The notes: generated by a model not told the origin, from the sequence alone. Numbered from the stretch's first letter, positions 10,657 to 21,837 are shown. The stretch is 64,000 nt of DNA from Forficula auricularia (GCA_024734495.1 JALMQS010000556.1:434001-498000), one strand, 5' to 3'. Numbers and translations are program-made.

Positions 10657-11511
10657 ATATATATCAGGGATGTTGCGGATGCGGATTTTTTCACACCCGC
10701 GGATGTAAATGCGGATGCGGATTTTTGAAGGCTCACATCTGAGGATGAGGATGCGGATGCGGATGTTTAAGATCTTATATCAATATAGTATATGAATGAA
10801 GAATTAAAACAATAAGAAAGTAATTATTAACATTTTTATTAATGAAAATTAGTATTAAGTATAATGCTCCTATTTTTTAACGTCACTTACTAATTTTCAT
10901 ATTAGTAAGTGAAGTTAAAAATAGCAGCGTTATACTTAATAAAGAGTAATATTGCCGCCTTTTCTGATTCAAGGCGGTTACGCAGAGGCTTGTAAATTAA
11001 ACCCGCGCTACTAAATAATTGTTCGCGAAAAATAAAGAATATTGTTATAAAACGATAAACTTTTGCTACAATAAAAATGTATTACAGGTGTAACATAATG
11101 GTGTTTACCTGGCGATTTTAATTTAATAAGCTGAGCTAAGACTAATATAAAGATTTCCCAATAAAGAATTATTTACACACAATGATCACTGTATCACAAT
11201 AACACTCGATACATATCTATACGATAAGTAAACAAACACGTAATGATTTATTTACAAGAAACAAATGATTCACCACAACAAACTCGTCGGATCTTATCAC
11301 CATTTTTTTCGCTCCCATTGGAGATTGTAACGTGCGATTCGCTGGCCCCGCCCAATTTCTTTCTTGTCGCAACTTGTATTACTTTCGCATCCGCATGAAC
11401 ATCCGCATTGATTATTGTGGATGCGGATGCGGATGCAGATGTCCAAATCTATGCGGAAACTCCGCATTTGCGGATGCGGATGCGAATATTCGCAACATCC
11501 CTAATATATAT
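10657..11511. mobile_element. hAT-type non-autonomous element with GATGCG subterminal repeats
   Basis: The 8-bp direct repeats atatatat (10657-10664 and 11504-11511) flank ends cagggatgttgcg and cgcaacatcccta, the CAGGGATG-type terminal repeats of hAT elements. Just inside both ends are arrays of GCGGAT/ATCCGC hexamers (10675-10770 on the left; 11388-11480 on the right). An internal hairpin lies at about 10845-10945 (tcacttactaatttt / tagtaagtgaagtt). No transposase is encoded. Subterminal repeats in hAT elements bind the transposase, so the hexamers probably do so here (inference). Confidence 0.83.
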
Positions 11512-11544
11512 GCTACACATATTTATATTTGGTATAATGTCTAT

Positions 11545-11640
11545 TTGCATCAAGCAGATGAGACCTTAAATTGATTTCTCGTTCATGAATCAACAACTCT
11601 GCTACTCTCGACAAAACAAAATCTTTTCAATTAGTATGAG
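11545..11640 (+). repeat. fragment of the 'ctactctcggc' hammerhead-associated repeat
   Basis: It contains ttgcatcaagcagatgagac and caacaactctgctactctcg followed by acaaaacaaaatcttttc. The same string recurs at 27.5, 31.7, 49.5, 58.6 and 59.7 kb, and at 49.4 kb it directly follows a hammerhead-like motif. The ribozyme part is absent from this copy. Confidence 0.65.
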
Positions 11641-12334
11641 TTTACGCCTTAAATATATTAGGCTAGGCATAGGATGCGCAAGAAAAATAAGATGGTTGCA
11701 CAACCTTAAGGGACTTCCATAAAAATCTGCGCTCATTTCCGCGCCGGGAGGGGTAGAATTGAGATTTCGAATTGAAAACGGTGTTCTCAATTCTGTAAAA
11801 GTAAATAATTTATCTACAATATTTAAAATATGATACCCACTATAATGATTATGATTTTACAAGTAGGAAGTTGAAGTTGAAGTACAAGTTGAAGCTAAAG
11901 AAAGCAATTTGGAAATAAATCACGCCATGAAACTGAGGAGAATTTCTGAAAAGTAATTTTGATCAGATAAAACACAATATCAAAAATATAATATTTACAG
12001 GACAGAACAAAACAAGAGTAGAATTTTACTCAGCTAGAATTCCATATAATTTTATAAATCCAGAATGGGTTACTAAACTTCAAATATTTTATTCCAAATT
12101 ATCTAATAACTCGACATGGGGTGGTTAGAAATTTAGATACTAATATAGAGGAAATATTTACATTTATAAAAATATTAATTGCAACCCTTTAAATATTATT
12201 GACACAGACACAGAAATCCTAACATTCAGGAGTACATACTTACAAAGTGAGCTCAGTATAAACTACAAGAATTTGCAAAGTTTTACCATTTATCAAAAAA
12301 ATTGTTATCTGTTAGATATCTCTATATGTCTGTG
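11641..12334. other. AT-rich, no recognised feature
   Basis: No coding signal or named element. A short self-similar purine run lies at 11868-11910 (gaagttgaagttgaag). Confidence 0.5.
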
Positions 12335-12525
12335 TGTATCCAGCACTCAACATATGATTTTTTGTTTCGATTAATAGAAAATAATATTTTCAAAAATAAT
12401 TTCATCATTAAAATATTTATCATTTATTTAGACATTTAGAGAGATCAAAATTAAACGTATTATTCATTTTAAAATCGATTAAAAAATATATTATATAAAT
12501 TTATAGAAATATGAATTGAATATAA
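12335..12525. repeat. long inverted repeat, right partner of 8036-8225
   Basis: Inverted copy of 8036-8225: gtatccagcactcaacatat, gtttcgattaatagaaaat, tagagagatcaaaattaaac and tatagaaatatgaat. A few substitutions and short indels separate the two. Confidence 0.75.
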
Positions 12526-12816
12526 TTATTTCTACATCTATTAAATATTGAATTGAATTTCTACATCTATCAAATATTGAAGGAAGAACAGAAACGTCGT
12601 TGATTCAGTATTAAATTTTTATTAATTTTCAATTCCCTTAATCAGTCGTTAAATCCATAAATAACTTTTCAGTATATTTTAGATCTCAATTTTTGCGCTC
12701 AAAATGGGTTCAATTGTTTAACTATCTTCGCAACTCACAATTAAAATTAGTTTCTCTTATTTTTAAAAGAGGTCGGGTGGTAACTTCTCATCTTTAGTAT
12801 TATCATAGATAAGAGT

Positions 12817-13087
12817 ACAAGAAATCATAAGTTTGTGTCATCTATTAAATTCGATGGAATGGAATATTTTTAATTATATGTCAGAGGGGTTGTTTCACCC
12901 TCTCGGGAATCGAACCCGAGTGCCAGTAACATCAATCCGGGCCACCTGGCTCAACTGCGGGATGTGAACCTCTCTGACATATGTACACGGGTAAAAATAT
13001 TTTACCCAAAGATTGTTGTCTTATATAATTAAAAATATTCCATTCCATCGAATTTAATAGATGACACCAACTTATGATTTCTTGTAA
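12817..13087. repeat. foldback with tRNA-like centre (locus T2)
   Basis: Arms of about 65 bp (12817-12881 and 13023-13087) are inverted: acaagaaatcataagttt, tcgatggaatggaatattt. The centre 12882-13022 has short inner ends tgtcagag / ctctgaca and, on the minus strand, a tRNA-like stretch with gcccggattgatgttactgg and the B box ggttcgattcc in a perfect T stem ctcgg/ccgag. The arms are not similar to those of loci T1 and T3. No complete tRNA cloverleaf is present. Confidence 0.65.
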
Positions 13088-13634
13088 ATTTGAATCTATT
13101 ACCATCGGCAAAGTAATATCTTTCACATAGATAAGAGTATTACTATCTAGCAAATAGAGTAACATGAAACGAAACGACAAAAAATTATCAAATTTTATTT
13201 TATAGCTTAAATTTAAAAAAAGTTTTATTCTACAATAAAGTAAAAAAATAATCACAATTTAGATTTAGATTTAAAAAAAAATAAAAAAAAATTGAAATGG
13301 AATGGCGGGGTCGGAACACAGCCAAAGACACGTTTTATCTAATGCATACGCTCGGTCTTCGTCTGATGAAAAATGCAGAGGATTTCTTTATCGACAGCTC
13401 AAGAGGAAAGGGGTGTTATGCCACTCTAAAAAAGAGAGCACGAATGGGAGTTTGTAGCAAGGTTCCTTCGACAGCCGGGTCTATATATATTACGCCCTCT
13501 GCTCATATATATATATATGCCCATTAAAAATCCAGTAAGCACTCTAGCTGGACCAAACATGAGGTCTTTTTGAATCTCAGAATCAAAAATTAAAGTTCTA
13601 TAAGAAGTGGGCATAGTAAGATAAAATTCTATTT
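13088..13634. other. unique sequence with a less AT-rich block
   Basis: The block 13295-13560 is richer in G+C and free of repeats I recognise. A frame runs at 13297-13527 without similarity that I can name. A short (TA)n lies at 13505-13520. It could be single-copy regulatory or decayed coding DNA. Confidence 0.4.
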
Positions 13635-14710
13635 TTAACCGACTTCAAAAAAGAAGGAGGTTCTCATTCGACTGAATTTTTTTTTTTTTTTTTTGTATCT
13701 ATATTACCTGATATCTTTGCCAATTGTGAACCGTCTTTGATGATTTTTTTTGCATTGGGTTCAGTAGTATCCGATTGGTCCCATTATTTTTTCATTGGTA
13801 TTGGAACTTTTTTGTTATGTTTGTTCAAGTATAACTTTTTTGTTTATGGACCGATTTTAATGATTCTTTCTGCGTTTGATCAATAGAGCTCCAAGATAGT
13901 CAAGATACCTAACTTTTTATTTATTTTATGTATGTTCAGCAAGAACTTTTTGCCACGTAGACCGATTTCGATAATTCTTTTTTTATTGGAAAGGGGGCAA
14001 CTTAGGGGTGGTCCCACATTAATTAGGACAAGTTCTGATGATATGTTCAAATACGAAATAACATAAATCTCCAATTCTTATGAGCAAATAATCGAAATTA
14101 TAATAAATAAAATCTTTTATAAAAAAAATCTTAAAACATTCATTTAAAACCCGCAAACGTTTCGAGAGAACTTCTATATTTATGAATTGAATTTTATTAT
14201 CAATTTCTGATTCATTCGCCCGGCGCTTTCTCTTACCAGATGCATGCAAGGTATTATATTAAGTCACTATTAATAACATCACTCAAAAGAGAAAAATAAA
14301 AATAATTTTTATAAAAAAAATAAAATCCGACATCAAAAAATTAAATGCAACAAATAAAATAATAAGAACTCAAAATTCAAATAAAATGCACTAAAAGTTA
14401 TAAAATAATTATCTAATTTAGTTACAACTAAACGACGAAATATTAACATGAAATCACTTTTGAAGTCGGTGCTAAACAAACTATATAAGCAAGCATACCC
14501 GCCAAACGAATTAAGTAAGATCCGTCGAGTTCGATTCATAAAATGTAAATTTTTGGCACCGACTTCAAAAAGTGATTTCATGTTAATATTTCGTTCGTTT
14601 AGTTGTAACTAAATATAGATAATTATTTTATACCTTTTAGTGCATTTTATTTGAATTGGAGCTCTTATTATTTTGTTGTTGCATTTAATTTTTGAAGTCG
14701 GCTTTATTTT
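13635..14710. mobile_element. 'ccgacttc' TIR element, copy B (longest)
   Basis: It starts ttaaccgacttcaaaaaaga and ends tttgaagtcggc. In this orientation the unique region comes first (gaccgattttaatgattctt, aacttaggggtggtcccaca) and the hairpin half last (14330-14700, arms around ctaaacgacgaaatattaac / gttaatatttcgttcgttta). Compared with copy A it has an extra block at 14050-14290 that copies C and D also have, so A is the deleted form. An open frame through the hairpin is shared with copy C but is explained by the repeat itself. Confidence 0.8.
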
Positions 14711-15015
14711 TTGTAGATAGTACTGGAAAAGTAAAATCAAGATCAAACTCGGCATTTACTTGTGGATGAATTCCTTATTCTTCTTTTACCTAGATAATTA
14801 TTCAAAATGATAAGGTAATAAAACGAGAATATAAAACAAATTAAATCAGAGTTAATTATTATGAATTTAAATTTTAAATTTTAAATTGTTGTTTTCCTGA
14901 ACATTAATTTCTGTCGCTATGCGTTCATATCATTAATCACAGAGGGGAGTTTAAACAGGATTGATAGAGATTTCTTTAGGAGACGGACTGGTATATTATG
15001 AATGATGTTGTATTT
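14711..15015. other. AT-rich, no recognised feature
   Basis: No feature I can support. Confidence 0.5.
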
Positions 15016-15060
15016 TGTAAAAATAAGACTATAGAGGCTTTATTATTTTACATTTGTTAT

Positions 15061-15097
15061 TAAACTGTTTCGGAGATTTATTTTCCTTCTTCAGGTA
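15061..15097 (-). ncRNA. degenerate hammerhead-like motif (left arm)
   Basis: On the minus strand: CTGAAGA (15094-15088), one A, then GGA...TCC as a shortened helix II, then GAAAC (15071-15067). It mirrors the motif at 15187-15236 but has changes in helix II and in the helix III loop, so it is probably inactive. Confidence 0.4.
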
Positions 15098-15186
15098 ACA
15101 AAAAGTCAATGAAAGTAGTTCAAAAAATAGTTACTTTACAAAGGAGACAGAAAGTAACTATTTTTTGAACTACTTTCATTGACTTT

Positions 15187-15236
15187 TGTTACCCTGAAGA
15201 AGGAGAGAATAAATCTCCGAAACGTCGGTTTAACAA
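15187..15236 (+). ncRNA. hammerhead ribozyme-like motif
   Basis: Core CTGAAGA (15194-15200) is followed by one unpaired A, helix II GGAGA/TCTCC (202-206 with 214-218), GAAAC (15219-15223), a two-pair helix III with loop GTCG, and the cleavage triplet GTT ending at 15230. Helix I can form between gtta before the core and taac after the cleavage site. This is the minimal type I plan known from Penelope-like elements. Activity is not shown. Confidence 0.55.
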
Positions 15237-15284
15237 ATAAATGTAAAATAATAAAACCTCTATAGTCTTATTTTTTACAACCAC

Positions 15285-15904
15285 CGTGGACTTGCTTTTA
15301 TCAACATCCAATTTAAACAGGATATTTGCGTAAATTAAACTCATCTTTATGTTCTTTTTGAGTTATAAAGTAAATTTAAATAATTATATTTCAATTCTAG
15401 AAACAAAAAATTACATTTATTTAATTGGTTTAGAGATGAAAACCCTTTAATAGAATATTTGTTATTAAATTAGTATATAGAGTACAAGGAAAATAAAAGT
15501 TTAATAACATAAGACTTCATTCAATCTTGAAATAATCCTGAAAAAGCATGTAAATTTATCCATCTGAACTTTTATGTAAATTTATTAAAATATATTATGG
15601 TATAGGTATATCGATTTTAATTTTATTAACAAATTATGATGATAACCACCCCTTTAGAATTTTATATCTACCTAAATACATAAAAACATAAATTTTTAAT
15701 TCATGGCTTAATTGGAATATTTTACAGTCAATTTAAAATAAAAAAATAATAATACTTGCATAATATATAATAATATGCCTAAATATAGGTATATACATTA
15801 AATTATGGTAATAATTATTTTATGAATTTCATTAAACTATAATTTTTAAAACAGATACATAATAAATAGTTATTAATTAAAAATTAAATAAAAACTTAAA
15901 AAAA
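15285..15904. other. very AT-rich sequence
   Basis: No feature I can support; low-complexity A/T runs throughout. Confidence 0.5.
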
Positions 15905-17700
15905 TTTCAAATTCATCCTAGTTATTTCTTAAATAATCACATTAAAAAAAATAAACTTTCCAAATTATTTTAGTTATCCTGATTATAGATTTGCAAAAAT
16001 GCAGTAAAAATTTATAATTATTTCTAATCTATTGTAGTATTTTATATTGATTTTAAAAATAATAAAAGATAAAAAACAATTTAAAATTTAAAAATTCAAA
16101 TCATAAATCACACATTGTTTAGCAATTAGGCCATTAAGTAGTTTCAGAAATAAACGTAAAAGGTAGCACTATTCAATTACACTTTTTCAATTAGTGTTTG
16201 ATTTAAATATCCCCTTCATTTGCTTATCTCGCCATCTATGTATTAATTATTAAAGTGACGATTCAAATGTCAATTTAATTTTTCAAATTTCTTTTAGTTA
16301 TTTTTTGAATAATCAAATTAAAAAAAATAAACTTTTAAATTATTTTAGTTATCCTGATTATAGATTTATAAAAATACAGTAAAAATGTAAAATATAATCT
16401 CTAATATATTGTAGTATTTTACATTGATTTTAAAAATAATCACGGATAAAAAACGATTTCAAATTTAAAAATTCAAATCATAAATCACACATTGTTAGCA
16501 ATTAGGCGATTAAGTAGTTTCAGATATAACCGTAAAAGGTAGCACTATCCAATTACAGTTTTTCAATTAGTGTTTGATTTAAATCCCCCCCCTTCCTTCA
16601 TCTCGCCATCTATGTATTAATTATTAAAGTGACGATTCAAAAGTCTACTTAATTTTTCAAATTTCTTTTAGTTATTTTTTGAATAATCAAATTTATAAAA
16701 AATAAACTTTCAAATTATTTTAGTTATCCTCATTATAAATTTGCAAAAATACAGTAAAAATTTATAATTATTTCTAATTTATTGTAGTATTTTATATTTA
16801 TTTTAAAAATAATAAAGGATAAAAAACAATTTCAAATTTAAAAATTCAAATCATAAACCACACATTGTTAGCAATTAGGCGATTACCGTAAGTAGTTTCA
16901 AATATAAGCGTAAAAGGCAGCACTATCCAATTAAAGTTTTTCAATTACTGTTTGATTTAAATATCACCTTCATTTGCTTATCTCGCTATCTATGTATTAT
17001 GTTATTAAAGTGACGATTCAAATGTCGATTTAATTTTTTAAATTTCTTTTAATTATTTTTTGAATAATCAAATTAAAAAAAAATAAACTTTCAAATTATT
17101 TTAGTTTTCCCGTTTATAAATTTTTAATTTTTTATTTATAATTTTTTTTTATCGGGTTTTTGCGCGGAATTTTTAAATTACTTTTTGTCTTTTGATGGAA
17201 ATCTATGGTCATGTTATTTGTTAATGATCATACATTTCTATTTTTTTTTTTTTTACTTGTTTATTATTTGTTAAATTGTTGTAATTAATTTGTATTGATG
17301 TTTATTAATGTATTGTAGCTAGATTGTATTGATGTTTGAGGACCTAGCCACCGAGGACTTGTGCCTCTAAGCAGGTCGAGAAATAAAGATTTATTTATTT
17401 ATTTAAAATTTACACAAATACAGTAAAAATTGCAAAATTAAATCTCTAATATATTGTAGTATTTTATATTGATTTAAAATTAACCAAGAATAAAAAACAA
17501 TTTCAAATTTAAAAATTCAAATCCTAAAACACCCATTGTTAGCAATTAGGCGATTAAGTAGTTTCAGATATAAGCGTAAAAGGCAGCACTATTAAATTAC
17601 AGTTTTTCAATTAGTGTTCGATTTAAATATCCTCTTCATTTGCTTATCGCGCTATCTATATATTAATTAATAAAGTGACTATTCAAATGTCGATTTAATT
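15905..17700 (+). repeat. tandem array, four units of about 371 bp
   Basis: The phrase attgtagtattttat/acatt recurs at about 16033, 16408, 16779 and 17457. Each unit contains aatttcaaatttaaaaattc, cacattgtt-agcaattaggc, aaaggcagcactatcc and cgccatctatgtattaat. Spacing is 371-375 bp except for the last, which is longer because of the LINE insertion at 17151-17404. Unit sequence matches one arm of the foldbacks at 5.5 and 6.1 kb. Confidence 0.82.
17151..17404 (+). mobile_element. LINE-like 3' end (family also at 33.7 and 41.0 kb)
   Basis: The sequence gggtttttgcgcggaatttt, ccaccgaggacttgtgcctc and aaataaagatttatttattt recurs at 33.82-34.07 and 41.15-41.37 kb. All three share the 3' end with an (ATTT)n tail but start at different points, the pattern of 5'-truncated retrotransposition. 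It splits the last two units of the tandem array; aaattt occurs at both edges as a probable target duplication. Confidence 0.72.
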
Positions 17701-18980
17701 TTTAACTTTGGAAATAAAAATAAACACCTGTTCCCTTTTGATTCATTCACATTGCGTCCGCTTTTGTCATTAATTAAAATGTAAAATAGCGACGTGTTTT
17801 CAACTTCAATATATATATTTTAAACGAAATATATATTTGCATATTTCTAATTATAGAAAATTTAATTATATAAGTATATACGTATATAAATTTAATGAAA
17901 ATAAAAAAAGGTAAAAACTGAAAAAAAACTAAAAGCTTTTAGGACCATGCATATTTGATTACGATAAATAATTGTTACATGTGGAATGTTATTAATATGT
18001 AATTATAATTTTAAATTAATAATAATACAAGGTGAACGATTCTATACTCTATTTGTGAATATCAATATAATTTGTTCGAATAACACAATTGAAAAGTAAA
18101 TAGTAACAATTAGTTTGATAGAAAATGGATTATAATTGAATCATTTAACTAACGGGCACTTGGGAAATCGGAATAATCGATTAATAATTACAACAAATTT
18201 CTTATACATTGAATCATTAAGTGTTAATATGGGTTGTTATTAGGGTTGATTCGATTTGCGGGCACTCATAACGGAATTCGAAAATTACAAAAACAAGGTC
18301 GTGAATTAATTAGGCGAGATTTAATTTCAATTAGATCAGAACAATTGTGTGGAAATATATATATATATATATATATTCATTAATTTGGCCTCAGTTGAAG
18401 TTTTATCCTGAGTTGTAACTCATTTATAAAAATTAATACAAAGAATTTTTGCTTAAAAAATATTACAATTCAAAGACTAATACAATCACTTCCAATATTG
18501 TTTTCAAATGTTTAGCTGATTGATTGATTTTCAATTTTCGCCTCTTTTCAAGCTTTGGTGGTTTATTTTTAAAAGATAAATAATAGCGCAAACAATTTTC
18601 AAATTTAAATATTCAAACAAAATTCAAAATCATCCATTTTAAATATTTAAGTATAGATGATCAATTATTTCTTAATTTAACCGCAGGTTGTCAGCACTTT
18701 CCAATCTAATTTGCTTTTAAATATTTACCTAATTTAATTTAAATGTAATTGTGCCGAATTTTTGTTCATTCTAGATCTTCCTGGATGGAAATGCAAACAT
18801 TTTTGCTCCAGAACAAATTTCTTATGACCTTCCGATCTTGAGTTAACATTTGGATTGAAATCCAGACAGTTAGAAAAAATGTTTGAAATTTAAATATTCA
18901 AACAACAATTTAAAAACATCTATTTTAAATATTTAAATATAGATGATCAAGTGTTTCTTAATTTTACCGTAGGTGGTCAG
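17701..18980. other. AT-rich non-repetitive sequence, homeodomain cores
   Basis: No gene. The part 18100-18350 holds clustered ATTA/TAAT cores (aatcgattaataattac, gtgaattaattaggcg) in moderately complex sequence, which could be a regulatory element; in AT-rich DNA such cores are frequent by chance. A (TA)n run lies at 18356-18375. Confidence 0.35.
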
Positions 18981-19194
18981 CACTTTCTAATCTTTTTTTT
19001 TTTTTTTTTTTTGGCTTTTGGCCTTCATCTAACCATAAGCCATTTTACGATACTATATATTTTTTAAATTTGTCCCTATCCCGGGGGTCAGATTTTAGCC
19101 GAATGCCTCGAGTCGGATTCGAACCCCGGGTCCACTTGGTTAGCAGGATGACGCGCTACCGACCTAGCCTATCTGACCCCCCACTTTCTAATCT
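18981..19194 (-). mobile_element. tRNA-derived SINE with 13-bp target duplication
   Basis: Perfect direct repeats cactttctaatct (18981-18993; 19182-19194) bound the element. On the minus strand it starts with a tRNA-like head (ggtcggtagcgcgtcatcct; B box ggttcgaatcc-type at about 19118-19108), then a body ending ggccaaaagcc and an A tail (poly-T at 18994-19012). The same SINE is at 38.24-38.44 kb with a different target duplication. Confidence 0.88.
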
Positions 19195-19925
19195 AATTTG
19201 ATTTTAAATATTTACCTAATTTAATTTAAATATAAAATGAATATATTAAATATCACATAATATTAATAGATCTATCTTTTTTCTAGATTAAATATATAAT
19301 CAAAAAATTTCTAAATGTTATTTATTACCCATATCAAAAAATTTACATTTCAAAATAATTTTTTCAATAAAGATTTAAATAAATGTGTAAATTATTTCGA
19401 TACTAAATTATTTTCTATATATGTATTTAATGTCTATAATTTTTATTTATAGATAAGCTTAGGAGAATCTAGCAACATTTGAATAAAGCCTAAAGTTTTT
19501 CAGTCTCTACCATCTTTGTGATTAAAGCGCTTGATTACTTAATCTTAAAGCCTTCAACTACTAAACTTAAAGCACTTTACTACTAAACTCATCAGCTCGA
19601 TATTACATCTGAAAGAAAATGTAAACTCATCTGAATTAGATTCTTCCATGATTGTTTGCAATGTAAACAATTTTAAGTATCTCCTCTAGATTGCAGATAC
19701 CACAAAGAGAAACATATGGGATAAACTATTGCAGTTTTGTTTTCTTTTTTTATTTAAAATATAAACTTGTTACGATTAACATTAGGTCATTAGTTCTATA
19801 CAGAAAATACATGAATAAACATATAGATATAAATTATGGATTAAAATATACAATAATCAAAATTAATATTAAAAGGAATATTATAAAAAAAAAGGATGAT
19901 TCTGATCAACACACACTAAATATTA
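19195..19925. other. AT-rich, no recognised feature
   Basis: Short frames exist (for example 19691-19975), but they are low-complexity translations without recognisable content. Confidence 0.5.
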
Positions 19926-19932
19926 TGATATA

Positions 19933-20340
19933 TACAGGGTGTTTAGAAAAAGGGTTCCAAGACTACAGTGCGTGATTCCCCACATCAAAATTATGATGAA
20001 AAGTTCCAATAAACATAGGACCAAAAACGGCATTTTTTTTTTTTTTTTTAAGAAAAATGTCTATCTTAAGAACTGATCTATTTATCTTTATGAAATTTGG
20101 TAGACATGTGCTTAACTACATTATCTACTATTTGGAAAAGTATCTAAATTTTATATTGAAAATTTTCAAAATGGCGGTAATTTAAAATTTTTAATTTTGA
20201 ATAACTTTTTAATCTTTAATTTTATTAAAATTAGTATTATTAGATAAAATATTACCCTTTTTATTGTAAACAAAATGACATCTTATTTTTCAAGATATGA
20301 TAAATAATAACAAAGGTATTACAAAATTTGTATAAGCACC
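19933..20340 (+). mobile_element. partial DNA transposon with TACAGGGTGT end
   Basis: It starts tatacagggtgtttagaaaa followed by gactacagtgcgtgattccc and aggaccaaaaacggcat, a string I know as a frequent insect repeat. It continues with atgaaatttggtagacatgt and caaaatggcggtaattt. No matching right terminus was found, so the limits are approximate. Confidence 0.45.
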
Positions 20341-20639
20341 ATTACCTGGTTTTGTAGACTGAATTTTGAGACTGACATCTTTCGGACAAATTTTTTATTT
20401 ATAAATAATACATTTTTATACTGTCATCTTATTGAAATAAGACTACTTTTATATAACATGTATGTAAACTAATGCACCTATATGTAGTTAATTTTATATT
20501 TATACAATTAGCTAACAGAATATTTTACAAATTAGGTTAATTAGCAGCCAGGAAAGGTTTGAATTTAACACCGAAATGTTGTTGCTTAAATACGACATGA
20601 GATTGTCTTTATACACCTGTACCCTCTAGTATATTTATA

Positions 20640-21390
20640 TAATTTTTTCCATTACTAAACTAGTACAGTTATCTGTTACTAATTTTCTATTCATCCAATT
20701 AATTAACGTTTTACAAATTAGGTTAATTAGTAGTCGGTAAATGATTAAATTTAACACAGAAATGTTGTTTATTTACCCGATAAAAGCTTTAAAACGTCCA
20801 ATTTGGAATCAGAAATTCTTATAAAAGAGAAATGTACTCTGTTTCACCTTTGTGTTTTTTTTTTACAGTCTTATATTTTGTTTATTGGACCTCCGAAGAG
20901 CGGGCCGCCTCTTACAAAGACAAAAGAACATTACACAAATTTATTTACAAATCTTTCACACTTTCAGCTTCAGAACAAATTAATTCAGATTCAGAGTGGG
21001 TGGCTGAGAGAGCCAGGATTAATCCTGACTCACATTTCACATTTCTTTTTTTGTATTTACAAAAATAATCATACGCCACCCGCTCTATATGTTCTTCTGC
21101 TGAAAGTGTAAAAATTAAGGAGAGATCCCCTCATCACCCTATATGTCAAATTGTTTATTATTTTTTGGGATATACCCAGGGCGATGAGGGACTCCACCGC
21201 TTTATGCCACCACACTCCCTTCCACGAGAGTGTGATGGCCTCGACTCTGACCGAGCCCGCCCCGACGAGTTAAGTGCGGATAATCTCAACAACCGACTGA
21301 CAAAAAAAGAAAGGAAACGAATGATTTCCAAGAGAAGAAAAAATCATATTTATTAAACCCAATTAAATCATTTGGAATTATTTTTTTAAT
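20640..21390 (+). repeat. segmental duplication, copy 1 (copy 2 at 22770-23150)
   Basis: Shared blocks include acaaattaggttaattagta, aaatgttgtttatttacccg, ataaaagctttaaaacgtcc, tactctgtttcacctttgtg and, after a gap, agtgcggataatctcaacaa and cccaattaaatcatttggaa. Copy 1 holds about 395 bp (20868-21262) that copy 2 lacks. A third, shorter match lies at 20510-20600. Confidence 0.75.
20868..21356 (+). other. coding-like fragments inside the duplication
   Basis: After a pyrimidine tract ending ttttttttacag, a frame to 21068 reads ...YWTSEERAASYKDK, SASEQINSDSEWVAERARIN, and a second to 21356 reads DGLDSDRARPDELSADNLNN, RLTKKERKRMISKRRKN, stop. Composition is less AT-rich and the residues are charged and non-repetitive, unlike most frames here. 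I cannot name a family. It may be an exon or transposon ORF remnant; the truncated copy 2 breaks the frame. Confidence 0.3.
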
Positions 21391-21837
21391 AAGTAGGTAC
21401 CTGTAGATGCTGTGGATGCAGTGCATCGCTTAAAATTTTAAAAAGTCAAGACTATTTTCAATCTGTATTATATTTATATTAGTTTGAAATATTTGTGAAA
21501 TTTTTAGATGACAAAAATGATTTTGACTCATTGTAGAATAAAATAATGACTGAAAAGGTTTTTAGAGAAAGAAAAGATGCTATGAAAATATAAACTTCAG
21601 TAGTGTAAAATTATAGAAACTATTTCAGAAAATACAACTACCTAATCGATTTCGAGATATCAAAAATTTAAATTTTACTAAACATTTTAAAGTCAATAAA
21701 TTTAAAGAATTTTCTATCAATTTAAATCACATCAGCTATCTGAAAATCTTTAATTTTATGAGGTTGATAAGTGAATTAATTTACATCAACTCGACGCCTG
21801 ACTTTCATTTAAAATCTATATATTGCTTAATAGTACA
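21391..21837. other. AT-rich, no recognised feature
   Basis: No feature I can support. Confidence 0.5.

Larger units (their letters stand above)
15016..15284. repeat. palindrome of two head-to-head hammerhead-bearing arms
   Basis: Arms of about 130 bp are inverted around a centre near 15150. They share tagtcttatttttac-type outer sequence, cctctatagtc, ataataaaacctc, the hammerhead-like block and agtcaatgaaagtagttcaa. In each arm the hammerhead-like motif points outward. The layout resembles two inverted copies of the 3' end of a Penelope-like element. The arms are nearly identical, so the structure is young or maintained. Confidence 0.72.

Noticed and set aside
14333..14581. Frame MKSLFEVGAK..., shared with 44120-44446
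   Set aside because: The similarity of the two frames comes from the hairpin half of the 'ccgacttc' element. The frame runs through the palindrome and has no protein-like conservation beyond the DNA repeat.
5492..17700. CRISPR-like or regularly spaced repeats
   Set aside because: The repeats are long tandem or foldback units of about 370 bp in eukaryotic-type DNA; there are no short direct repeats with unique spacers and no cas genes.
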